From NCBI RefSeq assembly GCF_017741815.1, contig NZ_JAGHMF010000003.1, forward strand, positions 434,001 to 498,000: a stretch of DNA of 64,000 bases, read 5' to 3'. The position numbers and the translations under genes were made by a program. Below, one piece after another: positions 8,385 to 23,157 of this stretch. Source of the stretch: Rhizobium sp. 16-488-2b. Its GTDB lineage: Bacteria; Pseudomonadota; Alphaproteobacteria; Rhizobiales; Rhizobiaceae. The notes beneath the pieces were generated by a model. That model made no database searches, was not told the DNA's origin, and saw only the letters and a program-made list of their open reading frames with translations. The first letter of the stretch is position 1, and the number at the start of each line of letters is the position of its first letter.

Positions 8385-9527
8385 ATGAAGTCACTTGGCA
8401 ATACCCGCCGTTCATTTGCGCCGTGGACAGATCCGGCAGCTAAGCCTTTCATATCCTTCAAGAACGTCACCAAGCGTTTTGGTGATTTCACCGCCGTCGA
8501 CGATCTGTCTCTCGATATCTATCACCGCGAGTTCTTCGCGCTGCTCGGCGCATCGGGCTGCGGCAAGTCCACGCTGCTGCGCATGCTTGCTGGTTTCGAG
8601 CAGCCGACCTCGGGCGAGATCATTTTGGATGGTACCGACCTTGCCGGAACGCCGCCCTATAAGCGCCCGGTCAACATGATGTTCCAGTCCTACGCGCTCT
8701 TCCCGCACATGACGGTCGAAAAGAACATCGCCTTCGGCCTGCGCCAGGACGGCATGGGCAAGGACGAGATCGGCGAACGCGTGCTGCAGATGCTGAAGAT
8801 GGTAAAGCTGGAGAAATTCGCCTCCCGCAAGCCGAACCAGCTTTCCGGCGGCCAGCGCCAGCGCGTGGCGCTCGCCCGCTCGCTTGCCAAGCGCCCGAAA
8901 GTGCTTTTGCTCGACGAACCGCTTGGCGCGCTCGACAAGAAGCTGCGCGAGGAAACCCAGTTCGAGCTGATGGACCTGCAGCAGAACCTCGGTCTCACCT
9001 TCGTCGTCGTCACCCACGACCAGGAAGAGGCGATGACCATGGCCGATCGCATCGCGGTCATGAGCCACGGCAAGGTTATCCAGGTGGCGACCCCTGCCGA
9101 AATCTACGAAGCCCCGAATTCCCGCTTCGTGGCCGACTTTATTGGCGACGTGAACATCTTCGATGGCAAGATCACTGCCTCCAATGCCAACAGCGTCGAG
9201 ATCTCAATCGACGAGAGCCTGACCATCAAGCTGTCGGGCGCCGAGCCGCTGCCGGTCGGAAGTGCCGCCGGCTTCGCCATCCGTCCCGAAAAGCTGAAGG
9301 TGACGCGTACGCCGCCGGCCAACCCCGGCGTCAATGCCGCCTCGGGCGAACTCTGGGACATCGCCTATCTCGGCGACATGACGGTCTTCCACGTGAAGCT
9401 CAAGAGCGGCAAGGTGGTCAAGGCGTCGTCGCTGAACGCGCAGCGCGCGGTCGATGATCCTTTCGTCTACGATCAGGAAGTCTGGGTCACCTTCGCCGAG
9501 GACGCCGGCGTTCTGTTGAAGGATTGA
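8385..9527 (+). CDS. potG: Polyamine ABC transporter ATP-binding protein
   Basis: ATPase of the Pot importer, 380 aa. Walker A is GASGCGKST, the Q-loop is MMFQSYALFPHM, the signature is LSGGQRQRVALARSLA, Walker B is VLLLDEPLGALDK, and the switch His is in VVVTHDQEEAM. A C-terminal TOBE-type domain (about residues 280-378) contains GFAIRPEKLKV. The ATG at 8385 has CGGGGAA a few bases upstream; the longer frame to 8334 starts inside the potF terminator, so it is rejected. potH follows 4 bp after the stop, indicating co-translation. Confidence 0.92.
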   Translation: MKSLGNTRRSFAPWTDPAAKPFISFKNVTKRFGDFTAVDDLSLDIYHREFFALLGASGCGKSTLLRMLAGFEQPTSGEIILDGTDLAGTPPYKRPVNMMFQSYALFPHMTVEKNIAFGLRQDGMGKDEIGERVLQMLKMVKLEKFASRKPNQLSGGQRQRVALARSLAKRPKVLLLDEPLGALDKKLREETQFELMDLQQNLGLTFVVVTHDQEEAMTMADRIAVMSHGKVIQVATPAEIYEAPNSRFVADFIGDVNIFDGKITASNANSVEISIDESLTIKLSGAEPLPVGSAAGFAIRPEKLKVTRTPPANPGVNAASGELWDIAYLGDMTVFHVKLKSGKVVKASSLNAQRAVDDPFVYDQEVWVTFAEDAGVLLKD

Positions 9528-9531
9528 CGCC

Positions 9532-10443
9532 ATGGGCAAGCTCGGATCACCCGTCTACAACCGCCTCGTCATCATCGTCCCCTATGTTTGGCTGCTGCTC
9601 TTTTTCCTGGCGCCGTTCTTCATCGTCTTCCGCATCTCGCTGTCGACGACGGCAATCGCAATGCCGCCATACGAGCCGGTGTTTTCGCTGGCCGATGGCT
9701 GGGCCGATTTCTGGGAGAAGGTGTCGAGCTTCTCCTTCGACAATTACAGCTACCTGATCGACGATCCGCTCTATTTCAACGCCTATCTATCCAGCGTCAT
9801 CATCGCCGGCATCTCCACGTTGCTGACGCTGCTGATCGCCTATCCGATCGCCTACGGCATGGCCAACGCCCCGCGCAGCATCCGCCCGACGCTGCTGATG
9901 CTGGTCATCCTGCCGTTCTGGACGAGCTTCCTGATCCGCGTCTACGCCTGGATTGCCATCCTGAAACCGGAGGGGCTTCTCAACCAGCTGCTGCAGTCGC
10001 TGCATATTATCGACAGCCCGTTGATCATCCTCAACACCAACGTCGCCGTCTATATCGGCATCGTCTATTCCTATCTGCCCTTCATGGTCCTGCCGCTCTA
10101 TTCCGCCCTGGAGAAGATGGACGGCACGCTGATCGAGGCGGCGCAGGATCTCGGCTGCCCGCCGATAACGGCCTTCTGGCGTGTGACCTTCCCGCTGTCG
10201 CTTCCCGGCGTCGTCGCCGGCTGCATGCTGGTCTTCATCCCCGCCGTCGGCGAGTTCGTCATTCCCGATCTGCTCGGTGGATCGCAGACGCTGATGATCG
10301 GCAAGACACTGTGGAACGAGTTCAACGCCAATCGCGACTGGCCGGTCTCCTCGGCCGTGGCCACCATCTTGCTTCTCATCCTGGTGATCCCGATTGTGTT
10401 CTTCCAGAATGCGCAGGCCAAAGCCGACGAGCAGGGGAGATAG
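9532..10443 (+). CDS. potH: Polyamine ABC transporter permease
   Basis: Inner-membrane permease of the Pot importer, 303 aa with about six transmembrane helices; the first is IVPYVWLLLFFLAPFFIVFRI. The EAA loop that contacts the ATPase is visible as IEAAQDLGCPPITAFWRVTFPLSLPG. A large periplasmic loop between helices 1 and 2 is typical of PotB/PotH. It starts 4 bp after potG and is followed by potI after 3 bp, so the genes form one translational unit. Confidence 0.92.
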   Translation: MGKLGSPVYNRLVIIVPYVWLLLFFLAPFFIVFRISLSTTAIAMPPYEPVFSLADGWADFWEKVSSFSFDNYSYLIDDPLYFNAYLSSVIIAGISTLLTLLIAYPIAYGMANAPRSIRPTLLMLVILPFWTSFLIRVYAWIAILKPEGLLNQLLQSLHIIDSPLIILNTNVAVYIGIVYSYLPFMVLPLYSALEKMDGTLIEAAQDLGCPPITAFWRVTFPLSLPGVVAGCMLVFIPAVGEFVIPDLLGGSQTLMIGKTLWNEFNANRDWPVSSAVATILLLILVIPIVFFQNAQAKADEQGR

Positions 10444-10446
10444 GCC

Positions 10447-11265
10447 ATGATGAAATGGACCCGCTTCAACGTCGCTTCCGTGACACTCGGCTTCGCCTTC
10501 CTCTATCTGCCGATCGTGCTTCTGGTCGTCTTCTCGTTCAACGAATCGAAGCTCGTCACCGTCTGGGGTGGCTTCTCGACCAAGTGGTACGTGTCGCTCT
10601 TCCAGAACCAGGCGCTGCTTGACGCCGCCTGGGTGACACTGCGCGTTGGTGTGCTCTCGGCCACGGCGGCCACCATCCTCGGCACGCTCGCCGCCATTAC
10701 GCTGGTGCGCTACACGCGCTTCCGCGGCCGCATGCTCTTTTCCGGCATGGTCTACGCGCCGCTGGTCATGCCCGAGGTCATCACCGGCCTGTCGCTGCTG
10801 CTGCTTTTCGTGGCAATAGGCTTCGACCGCGGCTTCTGGACCATCACGCTGGCGCATACGACGCTCACCATGTGCTTCGTCGCCGTCGTCGTGCAGTCGC
10901 GTCTCTTGACATTCGATCGGTCGATCGAGGAAGCCGCGCTCGATCTGGGCTCGCCGCCGGTGCGTACCTTCTTCGAGATCACGCTGCCGATAATCGCGCC
11001 CGCCGTCGCATCTGGCTGGATCCTCGCCTTCACCCTGTCGCTGGACGATCTCGTCATCGCCAGCTTCACCTCAGGGCCGGGCGCCACCACGTTGCCGATG
11101 AAGATCTACAGCCAGGTGCGCCTCGGCGTCACGCCTGAGATCAACGCGGTTTGCACGCTGCTGATTGCCATCGTCGCGGTCGGCGTCATCTGCGCATCGG
11201 TCATCACCAAGCGGCGCGAGCTTCAGCGTGAGAGGGATGAGCGGGCGGCGGCGAACGCGCCGTGA
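10447..11265 (+). CDS. potI: Polyamine ABC transporter permease
   Basis: Second inner-membrane permease, 272 aa and about six helices, of the PotC/PotI type. The EAA loop reads IEEAALDLGSPPVRTFFEIT, followed by LPIIAPAVASGWILAFTLSLDDL, a conserved PotC/PotI segment. Two adjacent ATG codons (10447 and 10450) are possible starts. It is the last gene of potFGHI. Its stop codon abuts the stop codon of the convergent AsmA-like gene with no intervening base, so no terminator fits between them. Confidence 0.92.
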   Translation: MMKWTRFNVASVTLGFAFLYLPIVLLVVFSFNESKLVTVWGGFSTKWYVSLFQNQALLDAAWVTLRVGVLSATAATILGTLAAITLVRYTRFRGRMLFSGMVYAPLVMPEVITGLSLLLLFVAIGFDRGFWTITLAHTTLTMCFVAVVVQSRLLTFDRSIEEAALDLGSPPVRTFFEITLPIIAPAVASGWILAFTLSLDDLVIASFTSGPGATTLPMKIYSQVRLGVTPEINAVCTLLIAIVAVGVICASVITKRRELQRERDERAAANAP

Positions 11266-13173
11266 TTATTTCGTGGCGCCTTCCTGCGGCGGCTGCTGGT
11301 TGCCCGGCTGCTGGTTGCCCGGCAACGCCGAAAGGACCGGATCCGGCCAGGAGCCGCCGACGAAGAACGGCAGCACGGGAAAAGCCGCGTCGTTGGCGGG
11401 ATCGGTGGCAATGATCTTGCCTGATAGCGCGAGCCCGCTCGACTTGTAGGGAATGACGCCCGACAGCGTGATCGTTTCTTGTGGCCCTTCGATCCGGCCG
11501 CGCTTGATCTGCGCGGCCCCGTCGTCGAGATCGGCCGCGATATCCAGGCGATCGAACGCGAAGGCGCGATGTGAGACGGCGCTCAGCGCAAAGAATTCCG
11601 CCTTCGCCGCTTCGCTGCGCACCGCCTCGGAATCGAACCCGGGCAGCGAGCCTGATTGCGTGCGAAAATGAATATTGCCGGTCACATCAGCCGGCCCCGC
11701 CTTCCAGATCGGCAGCGCGGTGCTGACGGAGAGGTCGAGCGAGCCGGTTGCGAGCGGCAGCGGACCCTTGAGGTTGAGGCGCTCGATCAGGCTGGCGAAA
11801 TCCGCGCCCCGGATCGACATTTGCAGCTTCCCGCCGCCATCGAAGTCGCCGCGCTTGGTCTCGATATGAGCAGTCAGCGCGCCACCCTCGAACTGGCTGT
11901 CGCCGACGTCGAACCGCGCCTCATTGCTGGAAACGATAATGCTGGCGCCGACATTGGCGAGCTTGAACGGGGCGAGATCGGCCTGCTTGGCCGACAGGCG
12001 CAGGTCGATATCGAGCTGCTGCAAGGCTCCGCCGTCTGGCGGCCCATGGTCTTCGCCGGCCACGAGGCGCACCACGAAGGCATCGAACAGGGATTTGAAG
12101 TTGATCTGATCGAAAGCCAGCGTGCCGCCGAGCTTGGCGCGCTTGCCGGGCACGAAGCTCACATCCATGGCGCCGTTGGCGTTCGAGCCGTTCATGCCAA
12201 GGCTGACATTGTCGAAACGGAAGCCGTTTGCCGCAGAGACCACGTCGCTGTCGATGGAAAACGCCTTTAGCGTCGCGGCATCCGGCAGCGCCCGCCCGGC
12301 CCATGTCAGCAGCGCGGGAAGATCCGGAATGCCGAGAGACATGCTGCCCTGCAGGCTGAAAAGGTGCGCGATGTTGGCGACGCCATCGAACTTTGCGTTC
12401 ACCAGCTTGGAGGCAATTGCTGCCCTCAGCGGTGCGTTCTTGCCGCCGAACGTCAGCAGCGGGCTGCGCGAGGAGAAGTCCAGCTTGATGTCGAGATCGT
12501 TCATTCGAGCGATCAGAACCGCGTTGATCGGGCTCGACAGGCGCGGCCAGCCGATATCGGCGCTCACGCTGTCGAAGCGGTAGGTCTTGCCGCTGGCCAC
12601 ATCGGTCACGTTCAAGGTGCCGTCTTCGACGGTGATGGTGCCTATATCGGCATCCAGCGTCGTGTCGAGCGTTTCCTCGCCGTTCTGTTCCTGCGCGCCG
12701 GCGATCGCCTGTGCCAGCTGGCCGTCATTCGTCCAGTCGATCGTGCCATCGCGCTCGCGCGTCAAAAGCAGGTTGGGACGCAGGATATGGAATTCGTGGA
12801 AGCTCGCCTTGCCCCTGAAGGCATCGATCAGGCTGAACTCGGCCGAGATGCTTTCGATCGTGCCGAGCAGCTTGTTGTTGACGTCCTTCTGGCGCACCGC
12901 GATCTTGTTGATGGTGATGCGTGGCGTCGGCCAGAACTCGATGACAGGTCGGCCGGAAATCTCGGCATTGTAGCCCGTCCATCGCGACAGCCTGTCCTCG
13001 ATGCCGGAGCGCACGAGCCCGGTCGAGATCACATAGGGGCCAGCCACCCGAAGCGAAACGAAGACGGCAAGAAAGACCAGCAGCGAGATCGTTGCGACGC
13101 GGGCGACACCCGGCAGCCAACGAGAGACGGGCCTGATTTTTATCCGCCGCGGCGGTGGTCGGGACGTACCCAT
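11266..13173 (-). CDS. AsmA-family envelope protein
   Basis: A 635-aa AsmA-like protein, a family of envelope proteins with one N-terminal membrane anchor and a long beta-rich periplasmic domain thought to move lipids or aid outer-membrane assembly. A basic N-terminus (PPPRRIKIRPVSRWLPG) precedes a single helix (VATISLLVFLAVFVSL). AsmA-like text follows (GRPVIEFWPTPRITINKIAV), and the C-terminal AsmA_2-type region has ITLSGVIPYKSSGLALSGKI. The C-terminus has a short direct repeat encoding PGNQQPGNQQPP. The gene is divergent from acsA2 and convergent with potI. The exact lipid or partner is unknown. Confidence 0.8.
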   Translation of the reverse strand: MGTSRPPPRRIKIRPVSRWLPGVARVATISLLVFLAVFVSLRVAGPYVISTGLVRSGIEDRLSRWTGYNAEISGRPVIEFWPTPRITINKIAVRQKDVNNKLLGTIESISAEFSLIDAFRGKASFHEFHILRPNLLLTRERDGTIDWTNDGQLAQAIAGAQEQNGEETLDTTLDADIGTITVEDGTLNVTDVASGKTYRFDSVSADIGWPRLSSPINAVLIARMNDLDIKLDFSSRSPLLTFGGKNAPLRAAIASKLVNAKFDGVANIAHLFSLQGSMSLGIPDLPALLTWAGRALPDAATLKAFSIDSDVVSAANGFRFDNVSLGMNGSNANGAMDVSFVPGKRAKLGGTLAFDQINFKSLFDAFVVRLVAGEDHGPPDGGALQQLDIDLRLSAKQADLAPFKLANVGASIIVSSNEARFDVGDSQFEGGALTAHIETKRGDFDGGGKLQMSIRGADFASLIERLNLKGPLPLATGSLDLSVSTALPIWKAGPADVTGNIHFRTQSGSLPGFDSEAVRSEAAKAEFFALSAVSHRAFAFDRLDIAADLDDGAAQIKRGRIEGPQETITLSGVIPYKSSGLALSGKIIATDPANDAAFPVLPFFVGGSWPDPVLSALPGNQQPGNQQPPQEGATK

Positions 13174-13333
13174 GCGTTTCGCCAGTCTTTCGACATCTGC
13201 CCGTTAATGTACTGAAATTCCGGATATATCAAATGCCGGGCGGTTGCAAATATATAGCCGGGCGACCCGATCGGCCGCCATCTTTATCCGTCTTCATGGC
13301 GTGTTATATAGGGGCTAACAAGAGGAGTTCTGC

Positions 13334-15286
<1,953 letters not shown>

Positions 15287-15478
15287 ATAGTTAAAATGAT
15301 AGCGAAACTACAATATATGACCGGACAGAGCTTCGTGGCCTCGGCAACCTTTCGTTAAGAAAGCCTTGTCAAAGGTAAATGTAACTTGGGGCTGCATATG
15401 AACGAGGCAGCTTGGAGCCTTTGCTCCCGCAACATGATGTTAATCGCCTAGTCCTTGTTGAACAGCACCCAAACTCTC

Positions 15479-15504
15479 AGGCAGCCTCTTGGCTGCCTTT
15501 TTTC
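15479..15504 (+). terminator. Strong terminator downstream of acsA2 / intergenic transcript
   Basis: AGGCAGCC and GGCTGCCT form an 8-bp perfect stem around TCTT, followed by a T-run. It lies 192 bp after the acsA2 stop and abuts the convergent cbrA stop. It could end acsA2 mRNA or a short RNA made in the 15287-15504 gap. Confidence 0.85.
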
Positions 15505-19533
<4,029 letters not shown>

Positions 19534-19746
19534 CAGCGGACCTTTAGTCTTCGGGCCTGGCAAATTAACGGTCTATTAATAACGACAGGGCGCAAACCGG
19601 TCCAGCGCGACCAATGGCTTTCGGCCGAAAAGGTTAACGTCGGTTGCGCCGCACAATCATGTTGCACTGCACAATAAGATGCGCTATATGATGCTTACCA
19701 AACAAACGAGGCTTTCACGATGCCGAGACAAAAGGAGCAAACACCA

Positions 19747-20190
19747 ATGGCGAAAATGGAAGACGTATTTTCTATCTCCTCTTTTGACCCCGCGAAGTTC
19801 GCTGACTCGTTTCGCGATTTCGCCGAAAAGGGTTCGCAGCAGTCGCGCGACGCCTATGCCAAGATGAAGGCAGCCGGCGAAGAAGCCAGCAAGACGCTCG
19901 AATCCACCGTTCAGACGGCCCAGGCCGGCGCTGCCGAAATCGGCCATCAGGCAATCGGCGCCCTGCGCACCAATGCCGAGAACTCGCTGACCCACATGGA
20001 TGCGCTCCTCTCGGTCAAGTCCGTCGCCGAATTCTTCGAACTGCAGACCTCTTTCCTGCGCAAGCAGGCGGAACTGACGATCGAACAGGCCAAGGCCATG
20101 CAGGAAACCTCCAAGCTGGTAGCTGAAAAGGTTGCCAAGCCTTCGAAGGAAGCCGCTGAAAAGGTCATGGCTTCTTTCAAGGCTGCCTGA
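19747..20190 (+). CDS. phaP: Phasin (polyhydroxybutyrate granule-associated protein)
   Basis: A 147-aa phasin_2-type protein that coats storage granules. It is almost wholly alpha-helical and amphipathic, with FELQTSFLRKQAELTIEQAK followed by a TSKLVAEKVAKPSKEAAEK tail, characteristic of rhizobial phasins. The start at 19747 (MAKMEDVFSI) is chosen because AAGGAG lies 8-9 bp upstream; an in-frame ATG at 19720 lacks such a site. It is divergent from cbrA with about 210 bp between starts and ends in a strong terminator, so it is monocistronic and probably highly expressed. Confidence 0.92.
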   Translation: MAKMEDVFSISSFDPAKFADSFRDFAEKGSQQSRDAYAKMKAAGEEASKTLESTVQTAQAGAAEIGHQAIGALRTNAENSLTHMDALLSVKSVAEFFELQTSFLRKQAELTIEQAKAMQETSKLVAEKVAKPSKEAAEKVMASFKAA

Positions 20191-20209
20191 TTTTTATGAC
20201 AGACAAACG

Positions 20210-20239
20210 AAAAGGCTGGACCGTTCGTCCAGCCTTTTT
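20210..20239 (+). terminator. Rho-independent terminator of phaP
   Basis: AAAAGGCTGGA and TCCAGCCTTTT form an 11-bp perfect stem with a 7-nt loop and a T-run, 20 bp after the phasin stop. Confidence 0.92.
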
Positions 20240-20317
20240 GTATATTAAGGACAGATAGGGCTTGAATTAAATTTCAAGTCCCCGTATGTCACCCCCGTCG
20301 CGCCAAGCGACGTTTGT

Positions 20318-20394
20318 GCGGTTGTAGCTCAGTTGGTTAGAGCGCAGGTTTGTGGCACCTGAGGTCGGAGGTTCGAGACCCCCCAACCGTACCA
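20318..20394 (+). tRNA. tRNA-His (GTG)
   Basis: A full cloverleaf with encoded CCA. The acceptor strands are GCGGTTG and CAACCGT, the anticodon loop is TTGTGGC between GCAGGT and ACCTGA, and the T loop is TTCGAGA flanked by GGAGG/CCCCC. The acceptor begins with a G1-T72 wobble and has A73, with no extra G at position -1 paired to C73. That is the unusual alphaproteobacterial form of tRNA-His, so it also supports the taxonomic call. Confidence 0.96.
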
Positions 20395-20449
20395 TTCTCT
20401 CCACTATAATAAGATAAGTATCCGGCTTCGTCTCCCACAAGACATCGCC

Positions 20450-21337
20450 TCAATGCTTCATCATGACAGGCATGGTCGCGTGCGAAAGCACGTATCGGGT
20501 GATCCGGCCGAAGAGCAGTTCCAGAAGATAGCCCCGCTTGAAGGCGCCGATCAGCAGGCAGGTTGCTTGCTCGGCCTTCGCAAAGTCCACGATCGCCTCG
20601 CCGATCGAACGGCCATTCGACGATATCGCCACCACTTGGCCTTGAAGCGCAAGGCGGGCAAGCAGGGCCTCAGCGCTCGTCTTGGCCTTGCCGTCGTTGT
20701 CGTCGATGCAGACGAGCGTGATCCGTTTCGCGGCGACAAGCCAGCGTTTGGCGGCGATAAGGGTGTCTTCGGCGTGTCCCTGTTGTCTCCAGCCGATCAC
20801 CACATGGCCAAACAGATTGCCTTGGTAGTAGTCTCTGGCGGGCGGCATCAAGACCAGTTTATGCTGGCTGAACACGACGCTGCGAAAGGCGTCGCGCGCG
20901 TCGGCGTTGCCGTGCCTCGATGTCACCACGAGTTCGCTCGCCGCGCATTCGGTGGCGACGCAGCGCGAGACATCGCCGCGGCAATCGTCGAGAAAAACTG
21001 TGCGTCGCTGCGCGTGGCGCCGGCGCCAGGTGGCGAATGCCCGGCCCACCTGCTCGAAACGCTGCCGCGACGAGCCCTCGGCGTGATCGCGCAACTGTAT
21101 CAAATCGATCTCCTCGGGCGAGAAGACCAGCGTCATCGGCTCCGATCCGATGTGCGCGGCGGCCATTGAGCCGTGTATGGCATGCGCTGCATCCTCGGCA
21201 AGATCGAGGCAGAGCCGCGCGGTCATCGGGTCGGGCAGAAGCGCCAGAACCTCCGCGCCGCCATGCGATCGGCACAGCGGGCTATAGCTCTCGATATCCC
21301 GGTCAGCGTTTCTGCTATCCCTCGTGAACATGGCCAT
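20450..21337 (-). CDS. Universal stress protein (UspA family), tandem-domain size
   Basis: A 295-aa cytosolic protein of the universal stress family, long enough for two Usp-like domains of which only the second is canonical. The C-terminal domain has FGHVVIGWRQQGHAEDT and ends with LLIGAFKRGYLLELLFGRIT then YVLSHATMPVMMKH, matching the usual G-x2-G-x9-G-(S/T) loop in a degenerate form. The N-terminal half, with DAAHAIHGSMAAAHIG, is divergent. The start at 21337 has TGGAG 7 bp upstream; a frame to 21382 is open but lacks a ribosome binding site. It is convergent with tRNA-His. Function in stress or energy shortage is inferred from the family. Confidence 0.85.
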   Translation of the reverse strand: MAMFTRDSRNADRDIESYSPLCRSHGGAEVLALLPDPMTARLCLDLAEDAAHAIHGSMAAAHIGSEPMTLVFSPEEIDLIQLRDHAEGSSRQRFEQVGRAFATWRRRHAQRRTVFLDDCRGDVSRCVATECAASELVVTSRHGNADARDAFRSVVFSQHKLVLMPPARDYYQGNLFGHVVIGWRQQGHAEDTLIAAKRWLVAAKRITLVCIDDNDGKAKTSAEALLARLALQGQVVAISSNGRSIGEAIVDFAKAEQATCLLIGAFKRGYLLELLFGRITRYVLSHATMPVMMKH

Positions 21338-21700
21338 ACGCGCTCCAAAGGGGCGCTTGCCGGGATCGAACAATGGTCGCATGGAGGCGACTTCACCGCA
21401 GGCGCCGATGGCATGATTTTACGCCTGCAAATGACGCTCTGCAACATGCTCCGCGCAGGCAAAATCGAGCGTTTTGACGAGTCGTCCGCCTCTCCAAGCT
21501 GTGCCTGATATGGCCTATCAAAGGCCTGTCGCCGCGCCGGACAGGTATTTTTCGTGAGTCACCCTTGTATAAAAGGTGTTGCTAATCAATATCATCGCCA
21601 TGCCCCGCGCCCCCTGCGTCATATTGCGTTGCAAAATGTGAACGAGAATGCCATTTTCCCGCCGGGGGTTAATTCAGAGTGATTTTAGAAGGAGACTTAT
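21338..21700. other. Intergenic control region between stress protein and small XRE gene
   Basis: 363 bp with no supported gene. It contains an imperfect hairpin (CACCCTT with AAAGGTG) near 21560-21579, an AT-rich stretch after it, and AGAAGGAG just before the downstream start. Promoters for both divergent genes must lie here. Confidence 0.6.
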
Positions 21701-21946
21701 ATGTCCATTTCGCTCAGCAATCTGGATAAATCCAACGCCCAGCCAATCCCTCCGGTCAACGCAGCCGCGGTTCTGAGAACGGCACGCGAGACCATTGGCT
21801 ATAGCGTTGACGATCTCGCCGTGACGTGTGGTCTGCTCGTCGCTGAAATCGAGGAAATCGAACGCGGCGAAGACACGGATTCCGCCAAGATCAAGCGTAT
21901 CGCCGCTGCCTTGCAGCTGCCGCTTGCTTCGCTGGGCCTGGAATAA
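21701..21946 (+). CDS. Small XRE-type helix-turn-helix protein
   Basis: An 81-aa protein that is almost entirely a Cro/CI-type helix-turn-helix (about residues 24-78), with VLRTARETIGYSVDDLAVTC as helices 1-2 and DTDSAKIKRIAAALQLPL at the end. A strong AGAAGGAGA precedes the ATG by about 7 bp. It stands alone between two control regions and is followed by a strong hairpin. The recognition helix (LLVAEIEEIERG) is acidic, which is unusual for DNA binding, so it may bind protein or act as a regulator subunit. Target unknown. Confidence 0.85.
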   Translation: MSISLSNLDKSNAQPIPPVNAAAVLRTARETIGYSVDDLAVTCGLLVAEIEEIERGEDTDSAKIKRIAAALQLPLASLGLE

Positions 21947-21962
21947 TCCGGTTGTTATTGCG

Positions 21963-21986
21963 GGACCGGCGGCTCTTCGCCGGTCC
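21963..21986 (+). terminator. Terminator-like hairpin after the XRE gene
   Basis: GGACCGGCG and CGCCGGTCC form a 9-bp perfect stem with a 6-nt loop, 17 bp after the stop. There is no T-run, so it may be a Rho-assisted or RNA-stabilising end. Confidence 0.6.
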
Positions 21987-22168
21987 TGCCGCTTGCCTCC
22001 TCGCTTAGCGGTTCATTAACCGTATCGCCCGAACCCCAGGGACGGGCCAATGCCGGAGGTAGTTTTACCTCTCCCCATATAGGATATATTGGCAACCTGA
22101 GGGCGAATGTTCCGTCGGGCGCTACATCGTGTTGAGCGGTAGCCGGACGGTATCATGGGGACAGCATC

Positions 22169-22630
22169 ATGGAACGACGTGCATTTCGCATCGGCGATCG
22201 ATGGGTCGATGGCGGCGAACTCCTGGAGCGCGGCATGTTGCTCGTGTGCGCGGTTCTGGCAGTCATACTTCCAGTCCTCGACACTGGCCTCCCGGATACG
22301 AGCGACGATATCCTGCTGCACGACTTCAGCCTGCTTGGCGGCGCCACCTATCTTATGCTGGCAACCTATGCCGCCGCCTTCTTCGGGGTTTTCGCGCTGG
22401 CCGTGCGCGAGCACATGCGTTTCATCGATCTCGCGGGTTTGATCATGGCCGCCATTGCAGTCTCCCGCGCCGTCTATTTGATTGGATGGGTTCACCTTCC
22501 GGTCACCGTGGACGAGGGCGGTCTCGCTTCGGTTCCGCTTACAGGATTTCATCTGTCCTATGGCAGCGTGCCGCTCTTCTTCCTGCTCTTCGGCAGCCTA
22601 TGGCAAATGCGCCGCTCCTGGCGCGGGTAG
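22169..22630 (+). CDS. Hypothetical membrane protein, four helices
   Basis: A 153-aa integral membrane protein of no recognised family. Four hydrophobic helices are seen: GMLLVCAVLAVILPVL, ATYLMLATYAAAFFGVFALA, LAGLIMAAIAVSRAVYLIGW and VPLFFLLFGSLW. The N-terminus (MERRAFRIGDRWVDGGE) is polar, and a periplasmic-size loop separates the last two helices. The ATG at 22169 follows GGGGACAGCATC, a modest ribosome binding site. It lies about 80 bp before the DUF4174 gene and may be transcribed with it. The open minus-strand frame over the same DNA is rejected in favour of this hydrophobic pattern. Confidence 0.7.
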   Translation: MERRAFRIGDRWVDGGELLERGMLLVCAVLAVILPVLDTGLPDTSDDILLHDFSLLGGATYLMLATYAAAFFGVFALAVREHMRFIDLAGLIMAAIAVSRAVYLIGWVHLPVTVDEGGLASVPLTGFHLSYGSVPLFFLLFGSLWQMRRSWRG

Positions 22631-22714
22631 GCGCCAGGCTATCCCGATCCTTCCGGCCGATCATGGAACTCCGGGCATCAGCACACGTTTTCCTTCTTTA
22701 AAAGGAAGGTGCGT

Positions 22715-23113
22715 ATGTTGGAAACCCAAGCCGACAAGTCGGTTGTCGCAAGCCTTGCGCAGTTCCGCTGGGAGAGCCGCGTCATTGTGATCTTTCCCGA
22801 CAAGGACAATGCCCGAACAGCCCGGCAGGAAAACCAGCTGATGGCGGACAGGCCGGGCCTCGAAGAACGCGACGTCGTCGTGCTGAAGGTCGCCGGCGAT
22901 ACCGTCCGCCCGCTTTTCGGCGCCGTCGAGGATCTGGACGCCAAGGCGCTCGCCCGTGATCTGGCCGCCTCGCCGCCGGGAGAATTCATGGCCTTCCTTG
23001 TCGGCAAGGATGGAACGGTGAAGCTCACCCTCGGCGAGCCAATATCGGCCGCCGAGCTTTTCACCATCATCGATGCCATGCCGATGCGTTCAGCCGAAGC
23101 CGCCCGGCGCTAA
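22715..23113 (+). CDS. DUF4174 domain protein
   Basis: A 132-aa protein of the DUF4174 family, thioredoxin-fold-like small proteins of unknown function. The family pattern is seen in SRVIVIFPDK, the RDVVVLKVAGD strand, FMAFLVGKDGTVKLTLGEPI, and the terminal ELFTIIDAMPMRSAEAARR. No CxxC is present, so it is not a redox thioredoxin. ATG 22715 lies 6 bp after AAAGGAAG; an in-frame GTG at 22709 overlaps that site and is rejected. Confidence 0.85.
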   Translation: MLETQADKSVVASLAQFRWESRVIVIFPDKDNARTARQENQLMADRPGLEERDVVVLKVAGDTVRPLFGAVEDLDAKALARDLAASPPGEFMAFLVGKDGTVKLTLGEPISAAELFTIIDAMPMRSAEAARR

Positions 23114-23157
23114 GCCGGCACATCTTCAGAAACAGATATCCAAGAAAGGAGGGGATC

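Noticed and set aside
22016..22552. Minus-strand open frame (178 codons)
   Set aside because: Opposite the four-helix membrane protein at 22169-22630; the plus frame has clear membrane segments, while this one is polar with no motif.
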